Shown: positions 1 to 9,080, counted from the first letter of the stretch. The stretch: 64,000 nt of DNA from Actinacidiphila cocklensis (GCF_907177275.1 NZ_CAJSLV010000055.1:1-64000), one strand, 5' to 3'. Numbers and translations: made by a program. Notes: a model not told the origin generated them from the letters alone.

Positions 1-557
1 GCGCCGCCGCTGAGCAGGCAGCGGGCCGCCGCCCGCCGCCGCCCGGCGAGCAGCAGCAGGCCCGCCCGGTGCGCCAGCCCCTGGTTCCAGCCCCAGCTGA
101 ACAGCGCCGCCGCGGCCCAGCCCGCGACCGCGCCGCTCACCCCGAACGGCCCGTCGGGGCCGCCCGCCCAGCGCCCGCCGATGACGTAGGCGACGCCCGG
201 CAGCGCGAAGGTCAGGCCGCGCAGGACGCACCGCCCGAGGTCCGTGCGCCACGGGTCGGCGGCCGGCGCCGGCTCCGGGTAGGCGCGCGGCACCAGCGCG
301 AAGAGCGTCCCGGCCAGCGCGAACAGGTCGCGGTGCTCGTAGCGTTCGGTGATCTGCTCGTCGGTCAGGCCCTCGGACTCCAGCAGCGCGGCGATCTCGT
401 CCGGGTGCACCGCGCTCGCGCACGCCTCGGCCAGCCGCTCCGCCAGCTCCACGACCGGGTCGGCGACCGCCCACGACGGCGTCCGCCGCCGCCGCGGCAG
501 CCGCACCAGGGCACCCGCCGCCCCGTCCCCGCCGACCACGGAGAGCAGCCCGCTCAT
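1..557 (-). CDS. Membrane protein of exopolysaccharide locus, C-terminus cut by window edge
   Basis: About 185 codons are visible; the 3' end lies outside the window. I read the frame directly from an ATG at 557. The N-terminal 100 residues are hydrophilic and charged. Hydrophobic stretches follow (LRGLTFALPGVAYVIGG; AVAGWAAAALFSWGW; AGLLLLAG), which suggests a polytopic inner-membrane protein. I do not recognise a family. It lies 76 bases downstream of the PelF-like glycosyltransferase on the same strand, so it is probably co-transcribed and could be the membrane partner of polymer synthesis or export. A GTG at 581 is an alternative start; neither start has a strong ribosome binding site. 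The start of a PelG permease is not evident, but the truncation prevents a firm exclusion. Confidence 0.6.
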   Translation of the reverse strand, partial: MSGLLSVVGGDGAAGALVRLPRRRRTPSWAVADPVVELAERLAEACASAVHPDEIAALLESEGLTDEQITERYEHRDLFALAGTLFALVPRAYPEPAPAADPWRTDLGRCVLRGLTFALPGVAYVIGGRWAGGPDGPFGVSGAVAGWAAAALFSWGWNQGLAHRAGLLLLAGRRRAAARCLLSGG

Positions 558-633
558 GCGCCGCCCCCCGCCCGGGACCACGGTGCCGGGGCTGCCGCAT
601 CCCCGCGGGCCGGCCGTCCGGCCTGCCGCGCGC

Positions 634-2184
634 TCATGCCGTGCCCTCCGCCCGCGGGTCCTGTGCCGCGTCCTGTGCCGGATCCGCGCGCCAGACACGG
701 GACATCCAGGTCACGCCGCCGTACTGCTGCGCGGTACGCGGCTCGGCCGGCGACAGGCCGGTGTAGATGGCGCGGAAGGCGTCGATCGTCTGGCGCAGGG
801 TGAACTGGTCGATCACCCGCAGCCTGGCCGCCTCGCCGAGGGCCGCCCGCCGCGCCGGGTCGCGCAGCAGCGCCAGCGCGGCCAGCGCCATGGCCGCCGG
901 GTCGCGCGGCGGGACCACGAGACCGGTCTCGCCGACCGCCTCGCGCACCCCGCCGACATCCGTCGAGACGGTGCAGCGCCCGCAGGACATCGCCTCGATC
1001 AGGGTGAAGGGGAAGCCCTCGCTGATACTGGAGAGCATCACCACCTGGCCGGCCGCGTAGGCGGTGCGGATGTCGTCCACCCGCCCCTCGAAGCTGACCG
1101 CGTCCGCCGCCCCGACCTCCGCGGCCAGCGCCTCGCACCGCGCCCGGTAGTCCTCGCCGCCGCGCGGGGTGCCGCCGAAGATGCGCAGCCTGGCCGCCGG
1201 TATCTCGTCGCGGACCAGCGCGAACGCGCGGATCAGCGTCTCCAGGTCCTTGATCGGGTCGATCCGCCCCGCCCAGGTCAGCGTCGGCACCTCGGGCTCC
1301 GGCCCTGCCGGCGGGAAGGCACCCGGGTCGACCCCGTTGTAGACGGTGCGGATACGGTCCGCGTCCGCGCCGCCGTGCTCCTCCCAGCGGCGGTTGTAGC
1401 GGTTGCCGGGGGTGATCAGCGCGCTGTGCCGGTACGCCTCGCGCGCCAGCAGCCGGAAGAAGTGCAGCATCAGGGACTTGACCGGCCAGCGGTAGGGGCC
1501 GGTCCGGTGTCCGAGGTAGCGCTCCCGCTGGTAGACCCCGTGCTCGGTGAGCAGCAGCGGCACCTCGTCGCGGTGGTGGGCGAGCAGGCCGGGCAGGGTC
1601 GCGAGACCGCCGCTGACCGCGTGCGCCACACCGGTCGGCGCCGCCGCGGCGAGCGGGCGCAGCGCGTGCTCCAGCAGGTCGGTGCCGGTCAGCGCGTCGT
1701 GCTGGGTCGGCAGCGCCGCGGCCACGTCCGTACCCGGCCGCCGCCACAGCCCGGCCAGGGTGCGTACCGCTGCCTCCGAGCGCAGCCCCGCCGACAGCGC
1801 GCCGGAGCCGGCCCACCTGGCGAGGTCGTACAGCGCGGGGCCGAACAGCTCGTCGTCGCTGCCCCCTTCGGCCAGCAGCGCGGTCAGCAGCCGCTCCCAC
1901 GCGGCGAGGAAGGCCCGCCGCTCCCGGCCGCGCGGCTCCCGGCCCTGCGGGGTGTCACCCCACATCGGGATCGACTCCAACGCCGTCACGTGCGACGGCA
2001 GTTCCCATATTGGCTGCTCAAGTCCCGTCGCGGTGACCGCCGTCACCCGGAATTCGACGTCGGGCATCGCGCGGACCAGCTGGTCGCACCAGACGCTCAC
2101 CCCGCCGGGGCTGTGCGGATACGTCCCCTCGGTCAGCAGCGTCACCCGCGCGACACGCGACGGCTCGCAGAAGGCTGCGTGCAT
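634..2184 (-). CDS. pelF: PelF-like GT4 glycosyltransferase
   Basis: A 516-residue cytoplasmic glycosyltransferase. The N-terminus (VTLLTEGTYPHSPGGVSVWC) matches the DUF3492 region found in PelF, the UDP-sugar polymerase of the Pel GalNAc-rich exopolysaccharide. The C-terminal half is a GT-B/GT4 domain with LTWAGRIDPIKDLETLI, the FEGRVDDI segment and the EX7E-type signature ISEGFPFTLIEAMSCG. The start at 2184 places this conserved N-terminus within 15 residues of the initiator; the open frame upstream shows no conservation. It lies 109 bases downstream of the secreted Agd3-like deacetylase on the same strand. That context suggests synthesis and later deacetylation of an aminosugar polymer. 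Family assignment is firm; the actual sugar is inference. Confidence 0.88.
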   Translation of the reverse strand: MHAAFCEPSRVARVTLLTEGTYPHSPGGVSVWCDQLVRAMPDVEFRVTAVTATGLEQPIWELPSHVTALESIPMWGDTPQGREPRGRERRAFLAAWERLLTALLAEGGSDDELFGPALYDLARWAGSGALSAGLRSEAAVRTLAGLWRRPGTDVAAALPTQHDALTGTDLLEHALRPLAAAAPTGVAHAVSGGLATLPGLLAHHRDEVPLLLTEHGVYQRERYLGHRTGPYRWPVKSLMLHFFRLLAREAYRHSALITPGNRYNRRWEEHGGADADRIRTVYNGVDPGAFPPAGPEPEVPTLTWAGRIDPIKDLETLIRAFALVRDEIPAARLRIFGGTPRGGEDYRARCEALAAEVGAADAVSFEGRVDDIRTAYAAGQVVMLSSISEGFPFTLIEAMSCGRCTVSTDVGGVREAVGETGLVVPPRDPAAMALAALALLRDPARRAALGEAARLRVIDQFTLRQTIDAFRAIYTGLSPAEPRTAQQYGGVTWMSRVWRADPAQDAAQDPRAEGTA

Positions 2185-2293
2185 GAAGTGGTGTCCCCCC
2201 TGGACTGGGTCGGTACGGCCGGGGCGCAGCGCGCGCCCTGCCGTGCGGGCGGGGCGACCACCGCCCCGCCCGCACGTGTGTCGCTGCTGCGGG

Positions 2294-4471
2294 CTAGCTG
2301 CGCGCGCTGTCGCCGGGTCCCGCGGGCACGGCGTCCGCGACGCCCTCGGGCACCGGCAGCCGGCCGGCCGGTGCGGCGAGCTTCGCCGGGCTCTGCACCG
2401 CGGCCGCCGGCGCCGCCGGAACCGCGGCGGCGGGCAGCGTGAGGGTGACCGAGCTCTGCAGCAGCCCCGGCTGCGCCCAGCCGGACAGCCGGCCCGCGTA
2501 GGGGCTGCCGAAGGCGGACGAGCCCAGCAGCTGCGCCTGCCGGGTGGCGGCCGGCGCGGTGACGTCCACCGGCACACCGCTCGGCGCGCTGACGGTGACC
2601 GTGCCGCCGATGCGGTAGGCGGTGACCCTGCCGCCCTTCCACGCTGTGCTCCAGGCGGCCCTGCGCTGCAGTTCCGTGGCGATGTCGGCGGTCCGCAGGT
2701 TCTCCGTGGGCGTGTCCGCCGCGAAGAGCGCCGCGTAGTCGCCGAGCACCCGCTCCAGCACCGGGTAGGCGATCCGGTCCTCGGCCAGGTTCGACTGGTG
2801 GATGAAGTGCGGGCGGGGGTTGTTGCCCAGGACGTGGCCGAGGTCGATCCTGGCCTCCAGCGGCACGATGTACGACGCGTAGCCGGTGGCCGCGTCCAAC
2901 GGGGCGATCAGGCACGTGGAGTTGCCCGAGGTCGCGCACGCGCCGCTGCCGCCCTGCGCGAGGTTGGTGTAGATCCAGTTGTACTCGTCGGTCTCCTCCT
3001 GCGCGGTGCCCGCGTTGTAGAAGACGTTCATCGGGAAGCGCGGCACGGTGAGTGCCGGGCCGACCTTGCGCTGGTCCGGCTCACGGGAGTTGTCGCTCGC
3101 CAGGTAGTCGACACCGAGCCCGCTCAGCGCGCTCGCCAGGTTGGGGTTGTCGGCGGGCTGCTGCGGCAGCACCTTGAGACCGGAGTGCTCGCCGGTCACC
3201 AACTCCTCGTCGTCCAGGCTCAGTCCGTGGTTCGCGGCCCAGGTGCGGTTGTCCCGGACCGCCGCGGTGATGTCGGCCCTGCTCACCCACTGGGTGGCGC
3301 CTGTCGCGGTCGTCTCGCAGCGCCACGGCACCACGCTGACGTCCTGGACGCAGCCCAGGAAGGGGTGCAGATAGGTGTGGTTGACCCAGCGGTAGCTGTT
3401 CCTGTCGGCCACCAGCTGGTTCGCCAGCGGGTCGGAGGCCGTGTCGTGGTCGGACTTCCAGTCCTCGCTGCCGCCGCCGTTGAAGACGAAGTCGAAGGTG
3501 AGGCCGTGCGCCGCCGACCACTGCCTGGCGTAGGCCGCGTCGGCCGCCGTCATCCGGATCGGGTCGGTGTCCTCGCCGGTGCCGATCGGGCAGTCCACGT
3601 CGCCGGGCGTGCAGTCGAGAGTGGAGTTCCACCGGTCGTCGGCCAGGAAGACGTCGTCGACCTGCACCTCGAAGTAGTTGCGGTCGGCGCCCAGATGGAT
3701 GCCCTGGGTCATCCACTCCACGATGCCGCGGGCCAGCAGCCGGAACTGCTGCTGGTACTGGTTGTAGACGAAGGGGATCACCAGCTCGGTGCGCCCGTCG
3801 TGGGCGTACTGCCCGACCAGTACTCCGCGCTGCGTGCTGCCCGGGATGAGCGCGTCCACCAGCGGGGTGAAGCTCGCCCCCGCCGCCTGGGTGCCGAGCG
3901 GCGTCGCCAGGTAGCCGTAACTCTCCGACTGGTCGGGGTCGTTGTCCTCGAAGGGCACCGCGCCCCTGAGGTACCCGAAATCGCCCGCCGCGCCCTGCGC
4001 GGTCACCTGGCCCCGCACGCCGTCGAGCCGGCCGATGTAGCCGCCGGTCTGCGCGTAGTCCAGGCCCACGGCGGGCTGCGCGTAGGTGTACGCGTCCACC
4101 TGCCGGATGCCGAACGCCGCCTCGTACGCCGCCAGCGCCGCCATCTCGGCGGAGCCCGCGCCGAACGGGTTGTCGTTCGGCAGCACCACTGCCTGGAACC
4201 TGGCACGCGGCCGCCCCGAGACGGTGTCGCTCAGGAAGCCGGCGTTGATCACCGGCCGGCCGGCGGCGGCCAGGTCCACCGTGGTGTACGGAGTACCCGC
4301 GCCGTCCAGCTCCGAGGTGATCGCCGCGGTCGCCGGACCGCCGTCGTCCACCACCAGCACCCTGAGATCGACCCGCGGCGGCAGTGCGGAATGCGCCGCT
4401 GTCGGCGCGACCGCCAGTGCCACCAGTGCCGCCGCGGACGCGACGGCTGCGGCACGCAATGCTCTGCCCAT
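2294..4471 (-). CDS. Secreted Agd3-like (CE18) exopolysaccharide deacetylase
   Basis: A 725-residue exported protein with a signal peptide (ALRAAAVASAAALVALAVAP, cleavage near AHS). An N-terminal Rossmann-like part begins VDLRVLVVDDGG. The central part carries NYFEVQVDDVFLADD and, about 100 residues on, NHTYLHPFLG. A double Asp followed by HxxxH is the metal-site pattern of polysaccharide deacetylases, and the arrangement resembles Agd3 (CE18), which deacetylates galactosaminogalactan in Aspergillus. A C-terminal beta-rich tail (about 590-690) follows. The ATG at 4471 has a good ribosome binding site (GGAGGT, 5 bases away). Its position immediately upstream of pelF suggests it trims N-acetyl groups from the polymer outside the cell, making it cationic. 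The exact CE family is inferred from motif layout, not from an alignment. Confidence 0.72.
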   Translation of the reverse strand: MGRALRAAAVASAAALVALAVAPTAAHSALPPRVDLRVLVVDDGGPATAAITSELDGAGTPYTTVDLAAAGRPVINAGFLSDTVSGRPRARFQAVVLPNDNPFGAGSAEMAALAAYEAAFGIRQVDAYTYAQPAVGLDYAQTGGYIGRLDGVRGQVTAQGAAGDFGYLRGAVPFEDNDPDQSESYGYLATPLGTQAAGASFTPLVDALIPGSTQRGVLVGQYAHDGRTELVIPFVYNQYQQQFRLLARGIVEWMTQGIHLGADRNYFEVQVDDVFLADDRWNSTLDCTPGDVDCPIGTGEDTDPIRMTAADAAYARQWSAAHGLTFDFVFNGGGSEDWKSDHDTASDPLANQLVADRNSYRWVNHTYLHPFLGCVQDVSVVPWRCETTATGATQWVSRADITAAVRDNRTWAANHGLSLDDEELVTGEHSGLKVLPQQPADNPNLASALSGLGVDYLASDNSREPDQRKVGPALTVPRFPMNVFYNAGTAQEETDEYNWIYTNLAQGGSGACATSGNSTCLIAPLDAATGYASYIVPLEARIDLGHVLGNNPRPHFIHQSNLAEDRIAYPVLERVLGDYAALFAADTPTENLRTADIATELQRRAAWSTAWKGGRVTAYRIGGTVTVSAPSGVPVDVTAPAATRQAQLLGSSAFGSPYAGRLSGWAQPGLLQSSVTLTLPAAAVPAAPAAAVQSPAKLAAPAGRLPVPEGVADAVPAGPGDSARS

Positions 4472-4776
4472 GAATTACCTCCCCCGGGAGTCACCGCATC
4501 CCTGTCGGCGCACTCCCATGCGCGACGGCCTGTCCGGCCGTATTTCCGGGGACCATGGTGGGGTACTTCGCGGAGGACTTGTGACCATTCTGCGAAGGTG
4601 ATCGAAAAGGCTGTGTCATACACCGGGGAGTGTTCGAAGCAGAGTTCCTCTCACCTGCGGCGTTGCGGTGTGTCATGTTCGCGGCGCGTGCGGATTATCG
4701 ACCTTGATGATGAATGGCCGGGCATATTTTCGATTATTACCCGGACGGGGGAGGGAATCGGAATCACGTACGAAAT
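4472..4776. other. 305-base intergenic region, probable promoter of the exopolysaccharide genes
   Basis: No convincing gene. The stretch from about 4675 to 4760 is clearly lower in GC than its surroundings (runs such as TATTTTCGATTATTA), as expected for a promoter serving the minus-strand deacetylase-pelF unit. I could not identify a specific -10/-35 pair or an operator. Confidence 0.4.
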
Positions 4777-5346
4777 TCACGAAATGAGTGCGGCGCGGGT
4801 GCAGATGCCGTATACGCCGGGCGGATCGCAGATCAGGCCGCGGTCGCTCTGCAATTGCCGCACGCCGCGGACGGTGGCGGCGTCGAACACGCCGGTCTGC
4901 GAGACGTAGGTGAAGCCCTGGTCGAACAGCAGCCGCTGGAGGTCGGTGACGTCCGGTCCGCGGCTGCCGGCCCGCAGCACGCGCGGGCCGGCAGCCGGGC
5001 GGGCCGTGCGGTGCGGCGCCGGGACCCGGGTCGGGGCCGGCTTCCGCAGCGGCTTGCTCAGCGGCTTCTGCACCGGCTTCCGCGCCGGAGGTGCCAGGTC
5101 GGGGGCGACGGGGGCCGCACCCAGGTCCTCGGCGGCGGGCGCCGACTGCGGCCAGGCCTGCCAGGCGAGCGCCGCGGCCAGGGCCACGCCCGCGACGGCC
5201 AGGGAGCACAGCAGGAGCGGGCGCTCGCGCCAGCCGGGCCGGGGCGCGGGGAAGACCACGTCGATCACGTCGGGCGGTTCCTCGCCGTGCCGCCCCGCGG
5301 GTCTCGCCACGATGTCGGCCGGCCTGTGCGCGTCCCTGTCCTTCAC
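4777..5346 (-). CDS. Membrane-anchored peptidoglycan-binding protein
   Basis: A 189-residue protein. Residues 1-40 are cytoplasmic and charged. One membrane segment follows (PLLLCSLAVAGVALAAALAW, about 43-62), then a Pro/Lys-rich linker (KPVQKPLSKPLRKPAPTR), and a C-terminal peptidoglycan-binding-like domain (about 125-189) with GSRGPDVTDLQRLLFDQGF and GVFDAATVRGVRQLQ, the usual PG_binding_1 repeats. The basic Pro-rich stretch probably spans or contacts the cell wall. It lies about 300 bases upstream of the deacetylase on the same strand, so it could be part of the exopolysaccharide locus, but a separate role in the wall is equally possible. No catalytic domain is present. Confidence 0.8.
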   Translation of the reverse strand: MKDRDAHRPADIVARPAGRHGEEPPDVIDVVFPAPRPGWRERPLLLCSLAVAGVALAAALAWQAWPQSAPAAEDLGAAPVAPDLAPPARKPVQKPLSKPLRKPAPTRVPAPHRTARPAAGPRVLRAGSRGPDVTDLQRLLFDQGFTYVSQTGVFDAATVRGVRQLQSDRGLICDPPGVYGICTRAALIS

Positions 5347-5395
5347 TCACGGCACGATAGCGACCCCGCTGCGTGGCCCCCGGCCCACCCTCGCG

Positions 5396-5587
5396 CTAGT
5401 CGATCGGCGGCGGGGACGGCGCAGGCGTGGGCTCGGGAGAGGGCGGGACGGGGGACGGCGGGGTGGGGAGAGGGTTCGGGGCCGGCCCCGGAACCGGATG
5501 CGGCTCGGGCGAGGGCACCGGAGGTCCCGGCACCGGCTCGTCCGGCGGCGGCACCGGTGGGAATGTGTCAGGGTACGGACTGGTCAT
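5396..5587 (-). CDS. Small proline-rich protein
   Basis: A 63-residue protein that is almost half proline, with repeating PxP units (PVPPPDEPVPGPPVPSPEPH) and acidic residues, and no hydrophobic segment or signal peptide. The ATG at 5587 has GGAG about 8 bases upstream on the minus strand. Low-complexity sequence in GC-rich DNA can be a chance open frame. Here the clear start, ribosome binding site and regular amino-acid pattern favour a real short gene of the proline-rich type often annotated in Streptomyces. Function is unknown. Confidence 0.55.
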   Translation of the reverse strand: MTSPYPDTFPPVPPPDEPVPGPPVPSPEPHPVPGPAPNPLPTPPSPVPPSPEPTPAPSPPPID

Positions 5588-5776
5588 CACACGCTCCGTA
5601 GGAGATCGCGTACTGTTCGCCCCCTCGCGTACCCCGCCCTCGCGCACCCATGCGGCGCACGCCCTCCCGCGCGCCCCGCGCGCGCTCCGTGGGGGTGAAT
5701 CCCGCCCCTTTCTGCAACTGTGCCCCGCCCGCCGCGGTCCCTCCCGGCAACCGATCCACGGCGGAAGGAGTCGACT

Positions 5777-6025
5777 GTGCCCGACGACTGGGAACGCCAC
5801 GACTGGGAACGCCACGACCGGGAGTGCCACGACTGGGAACGCCTGCAGGAACCTGGCCTCGTGCACGTGGTGGTCACCGCCCGTGACGCGAACAGCGCCT
5901 ACCGTGTCTTCGACGCCCTGGTCGACCGCTTCCCGGCCGTCGATCCGCCCGCGTGGCTGACCGCACCGCCCGGCCTGGTGGCCTTCGCCGTGCTCACCCC
6001 GACCCGCGCGGCCGACCGCGGCTGA
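5777..6025 (+). CDS. Small protein with tandem DWERH repeat
   Basis: An 82-residue protein starting at GTG 5777, with GGAAGGAG 6 bases upstream. Residues 4-23 are four tandem copies of a five-residue unit (DWERH, DWERH, DRECH, DWERL), encoded by a 15-base tandem repeat. The rest (LVHVVVTARDANSAYRVFDALVDRF then WLTAPPGLVAFAVL) looks like a compact alpha/beta fold. I do not recognise the family. The repeat makes a very acidic and aromatic N-terminus whose copy number could vary between strains. Confidence 0.65.
   Translation: MPDDWERHDWERHDRECHDWERLQEPGLVHVVVTARDANSAYRVFDALVDRFPAVDPPAWLTAPPGLVAFAVLTPTRAADRG
5786..5845 (+). repeat. 15-base in-frame tandem repeat, four units
   Basis: Units at 5786-5800, 5801-5815, 5816-5830 and 5831-5845. 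Units 1 and 2 are identical (GACTGGGAACGCCAC). Unit 3 has three changes and unit 4 differs in its last codon. Because the unit is a multiple of three, copy-number change would keep the reading frame. Confidence 0.9.
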
Positions 6026-6241
6026 GCCCGCCCCACCCGAACGGTCCCGCCGGCCGCGGCCCGTACGGTCAAGGCCAACACGGCCCGTCCCGGCGGGAGT
6101 CGGGCGCCGACCCGGCGCCGTGCGACAGCCGGGCGGTCGGCCCCCGGCGCGCGCCCGCCGGGGCGCCGCCGTTGGATACCGGAAAGTGCCGGCCGCGCCG
6201 TTGGAGCGGTCACAGGACCGCCCCCGGCACCGGGAGTGCCG

Positions 6242-6727
6242 ATGCGCGCCGGGCTCATATCCGCAGCCGCCCTCGCCCTGGCCGCGCTCGCGGCCGCCGC
6301 GGACGCCCCGGCCGCCCCCGCGGCCGAAGGCCCCGGCTTCACCGCCACCCCGGCCACCGTCGCCCCCGGCGACACCGTCACCCTGCGCGCGGCCGGCTGC
6401 GCGGGACGCGCGACCGCCTCGGCGCCCGGCCTGTTCGGCAGCGTGGCCCTCGGCCCGCGCGACGGCGGCGGGCAGAGCGCCACGGTCACCGTCGGCCGGT
6501 ACGCGGCAGCCGGCGTGCGCCACGACGTCGCCTTCTCCTGCGACGCGGACCGGGCCGCCGTCCCGCTGGCCGTCGTGGACCGCGGCAGCGCCGCGCCCGG
6601 CACCGTGCGGACCGGCCTCGGCGGCGGTGTGACCGGCCCCGACTCGGTCAAGGTGGTGGCCGTGGCGGCCCTGATCGGCGCGACGGGACTGGTCGTCGTC
6701 CGCCGTCGCCGCACCGCCCCGCGCTGA
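6242..6727 (+). CDS. Secreted, C-terminally membrane-anchored small protein
   Basis: A 161-residue protein with a signal peptide (LISAAALALAALAAAADAPA). The central region is Ig-like beta-rich (FTATPATVAPGDTVTLRAAGC) with conserved-looking cysteines. One C-terminal membrane segment (VKVVAVAALIGATGLVVV) is followed by a basic tail (RRRRTAPR). This layout, exported domain plus membrane stop and positive tail, resembles small cell-surface proteins of Streptomyces; no sortase motif is visible. The ATG at 6242 is preferred because GGGAG lies 5 bases upstream; a GTG at 6236 would overlap that site. Function is unknown. Confidence 0.75.
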   Translation: MRAGLISAAALALAALAAAADAPAAPAAEGPGFTATPATVAPGDTVTLRAAGCAGRATASAPGLFGSVALGPRDGGGQSATVTVGRYAAAGVRHDVAFSCDADRAAVPLAVVDRGSAAPGTVRTGLGGGVTGPDSVKVVAVAALIGATGLVVVRRRRTAPR

Positions 6728-6913
6728 GCTGCGGTTCGCACGAAGCGGGCCGCGGCCGGCGCCTGGCCCGACGCCCGCCGCCGCCGCGGGAGGGAGAAGT
6801 GCATATGGGGGCATAATGGTTGTGATGCCTATAAATCATGCCGAAGCATTCCTGATGGTCCGCCTCGCGGAAGCGGCCCGATGACCGCAGGTCCGACCCC
6901 CCGGAGCAAGTGC

Positions 6914-9046
6914 ATGACAGCGCGTAAGCGACCGGTCCGCCGAGGCTACGACCCCAGGGTCGGCCCGGCCATCGATTGGGGACGGCCTCCCGAGGCGGAG
7001 ATCGGCCCGGGGGAGCGGCTGGCCCTGAACGGCATGGGCAGCTTCGACTGGGACCTCGACCTGGGGACGTTCGAACTGGACGCGGCCGGCCTGCAGGTGT
7101 TCGACCTGCGCCCCGAGGAGTTCGACTCGCGCCCCGACACGCTGGTGCTGCGGGTCTCACCCGAGGAGGGCCTGCGGCTGGACTACGCGCTCAGGAGAGC
7201 GCTCCAGGCAGGCCACCGCAGCTACGGCGGCTACTTCCAGATCACCCGCAGGGACGGCACCAAGCAGTGGGCGCACACCCAGGGCACGATCCTGCGGGAT
7301 TCCCGGGGCAACGCGTACCGCATCGTCGGCATCGTCAGGGACGCCACCGACGAGCTGACCCAGGCGCCCGAGGTCGAGCCCGTGCGGCCGGTGGACGAGC
7401 GGCAGAGCCTCGCCCCGATCGTCCGGCTGACCACCGAGGCGCTGTCCCGCGCGGTCACCGTCGGGGATGTCACCCGGGTGCTGACCGGCGCCGGCGGCCT
7501 GGAGCGCTTCGGCGCCGACGGGCTGGTGCTCGGGCTGATCGAAGGCGGCAACCTGCGGTTCATCGGGGTGAGCGGCGCCGCGGACGGCCCTTTGAGCGAG
7601 CTGCCGCCGCTCCGGATCGACGGGTCGCTGCCGCTGGGCGAGGCCGTGATGACCCAGCAGCCGAGCTTCGTGCGGTCCTTCGCCGAGCTGGGAGAGCGGT
7701 TTCCCGCCTCCAGGCCCTACGTCGCCGGCCTGACCGGCCTGGACGCGGCCGCCTTCCTGCCGCTGGTTGCCCAGGGCCGCTCCATCGGCGGCCTGGCACT
7801 CCTCTACCGCTCGGGCGAGGTCTTCACCCTCGCCCACCGCGAGCTGTGCGCGGCGCTCGCCGCGATCGTGGCGCAGTCCCTGGAGCGGGCGATGCTCTTC
7901 GACCGCGAGCGGGAGTTCGCCACCGGGCTGCAGGCGGCGATGCTGCCCAGGGACATACCCCGGGTCGACGGCGCGGGCGTCGCGGTCCGCTACCACGCCG
8001 CCTCCAGCGGTCGCGAGGTCGGCGGCGACTGGTACGACGTGGTGGCGCTGCCGCGGAACCGGGTGGGCCTGGTCGTCGGCGACGTCCAGGGCCACGACAC
8101 GCACGCCGCGGCCGTCATGGGCCAGCTGCGGATCGCGCTGCGCGCCTACGCCGCCGAGGGCCACCCGCCGTCGACGGTGCTTGCCAGGGCCTCCCGCTTC
8201 CTCGCTGAGCTGGACACCGAGCGCTTCGCGACCTGCTCCTACGCGGAAGTCGACCTGGCCGGAGGCTCGGTGCGCGCCGCCAGGGCCGGCCACCTCGGCC
8301 CGCTGGTGCGGCACACCGACGGCCGCACCGGCTGGCCCCATGTGCGCGGTGGTCTGCCGCTGGGCCTGGCCACGAGCATGAACCTGCAGGAGTTCCCCGA
8401 GACCCGGCTCGACCTGGTGCCCGGCGAGACCCTGGTGTTCTGCACCGACGGGCTGGTCGAGGAGCGCGGCCTGGACATCACCATCGGTATGGCGGCGCTC
8501 GCCGAGGCGGTGCGCGACGGCCCCGAGCACCACGAGGCGCTGGCCGACCACCTCGCGGACAACCTGTGGCAGCGGTGGGGCTCGCAGGACGACGTGGCGC
8601 TGCTGATACTGCGCCGCGACCCCGACCCCGGCACCCCGCGCGCGCCCCGGATGCACTCCTACGTCCACCAGGCCGACCCCGAGGGCCTGGCCGACGCCCG
8701 CGGCGCGCTGCGCCAGGCGCTGGAGGGGTGGGAGCTGACGGAGCTGGCCGACGACGTCGAGGTCGCCGCAGGCGAGCTGCTGGTCAACGTGCTGCTGCAC
8801 ACCGAGGGCGGTGCGGTGATGACCCTTGAGGTGCTGCCCGAGCCGGTCCGCCGGGTGCGGCTGACCGTGCAGGACCGCTCCAGCGTGTGGCCGCGCCGCC
8901 GTTCCCCCGGCGAGGCCGCCACCTCAGGGCGCGGGCTGCTGATGATCGACGCGCTGGCCACCCACTGGGGTGTCGAGCCGCGGGGTGACGGCAAGGCCGT
9001 CTGGTGCGAGTTCGGCGCCGCCGCCGAGCGCAGCCTGCTCGGCTGA
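6914..9046 (+). CDS. PAS-GAF-SpoIIE phosphatase with C-terminal ATPase domain
   Basis: A 710-residue cytoplasmic regulator. A PAS domain (about 35-140; MGSFDWDLDLGTFELD to RIVGIVRDATDELTQ) and a GAF domain (about 170-325) are followed by a PP2C/SpoIIE phosphatase domain (about 335-550) with the metal-binding segments SGREVGGDWYDVV, VVGDVQGHD and FCTDGLVEERG. An HATPase_c domain of the anti-sigma/RsbW type ends it (about 575-705; ELLVNVLLHTEGG, GRGLLMIDALA). Such proteins dephosphorylate anti-anti-sigma factors and may also bind or phosphorylate them, tuning stress or developmental sigma factors. No anti-sigma or STAS gene is adjacent. ATG 6914 has GGAG 7 bases upstream; ATG 6881 is a weaker alternative. 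Confidence 0.9.
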   Translation: MTARKRPVRRGYDPRVGPAIDWGRPPEAEIGPGERLALNGMGSFDWDLDLGTFELDAAGLQVFDLRPEEFDSRPDTLVLRVSPEEGLRLDYALRRALQAGHRSYGGYFQITRRDGTKQWAHTQGTILRDSRGNAYRIVGIVRDATDELTQAPEVEPVRPVDERQSLAPIVRLTTEALSRAVTVGDVTRVLTGAGGLERFGADGLVLGLIEGGNLRFIGVSGAADGPLSELPPLRIDGSLPLGEAVMTQQPSFVRSFAELGERFPASRPYVAGLTGLDAAAFLPLVAQGRSIGGLALLYRSGEVFTLAHRELCAALAAIVAQSLERAMLFDREREFATGLQAAMLPRDIPRVDGAGVAVRYHAASSGREVGGDWYDVVALPRNRVGLVVGDVQGHDTHAAAVMGQLRIALRAYAAEGHPPSTVLARASRFLAELDTERFATCSYAEVDLAGGSVRAARAGHLGPLVRHTDGRTGWPHVRGGLPLGLATSMNLQEFPETRLDLVPGETLVFCTDGLVEERGLDITIGMAALAEAVRDGPEHHEALADHLADNLWQRWGSQDDVALLILRRDPDPGTPRAPRMHSYVHQADPEGLADARGALRQALEGWELTELADDVEVAAGELLVNVLLHTEGGAVMTLEVLPEPVRRVRLTVQDRSSVWPRRRSPGEAATSGRGLLMIDALATHWGVEPRGDGKAVWCEFGAAAERSLLG

Positions 9047-9049
9047 CGG

Positions 9050-9077
9050 CCGGGAGCCGGCAGCTGCCGGCTCCCGG
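9050..9077. terminator. 28-base perfect palindrome in convergent gap
   Basis: Perfect inverted repeat centred on CAGCTG, between the converging ends at 9046 and 9120. It can fold on either strand, so it can serve as a bidirectional terminator. No U-tract follows, as is usual in Streptomyces. Confidence 0.75.
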
Positions 9078-9080
9078 CCC

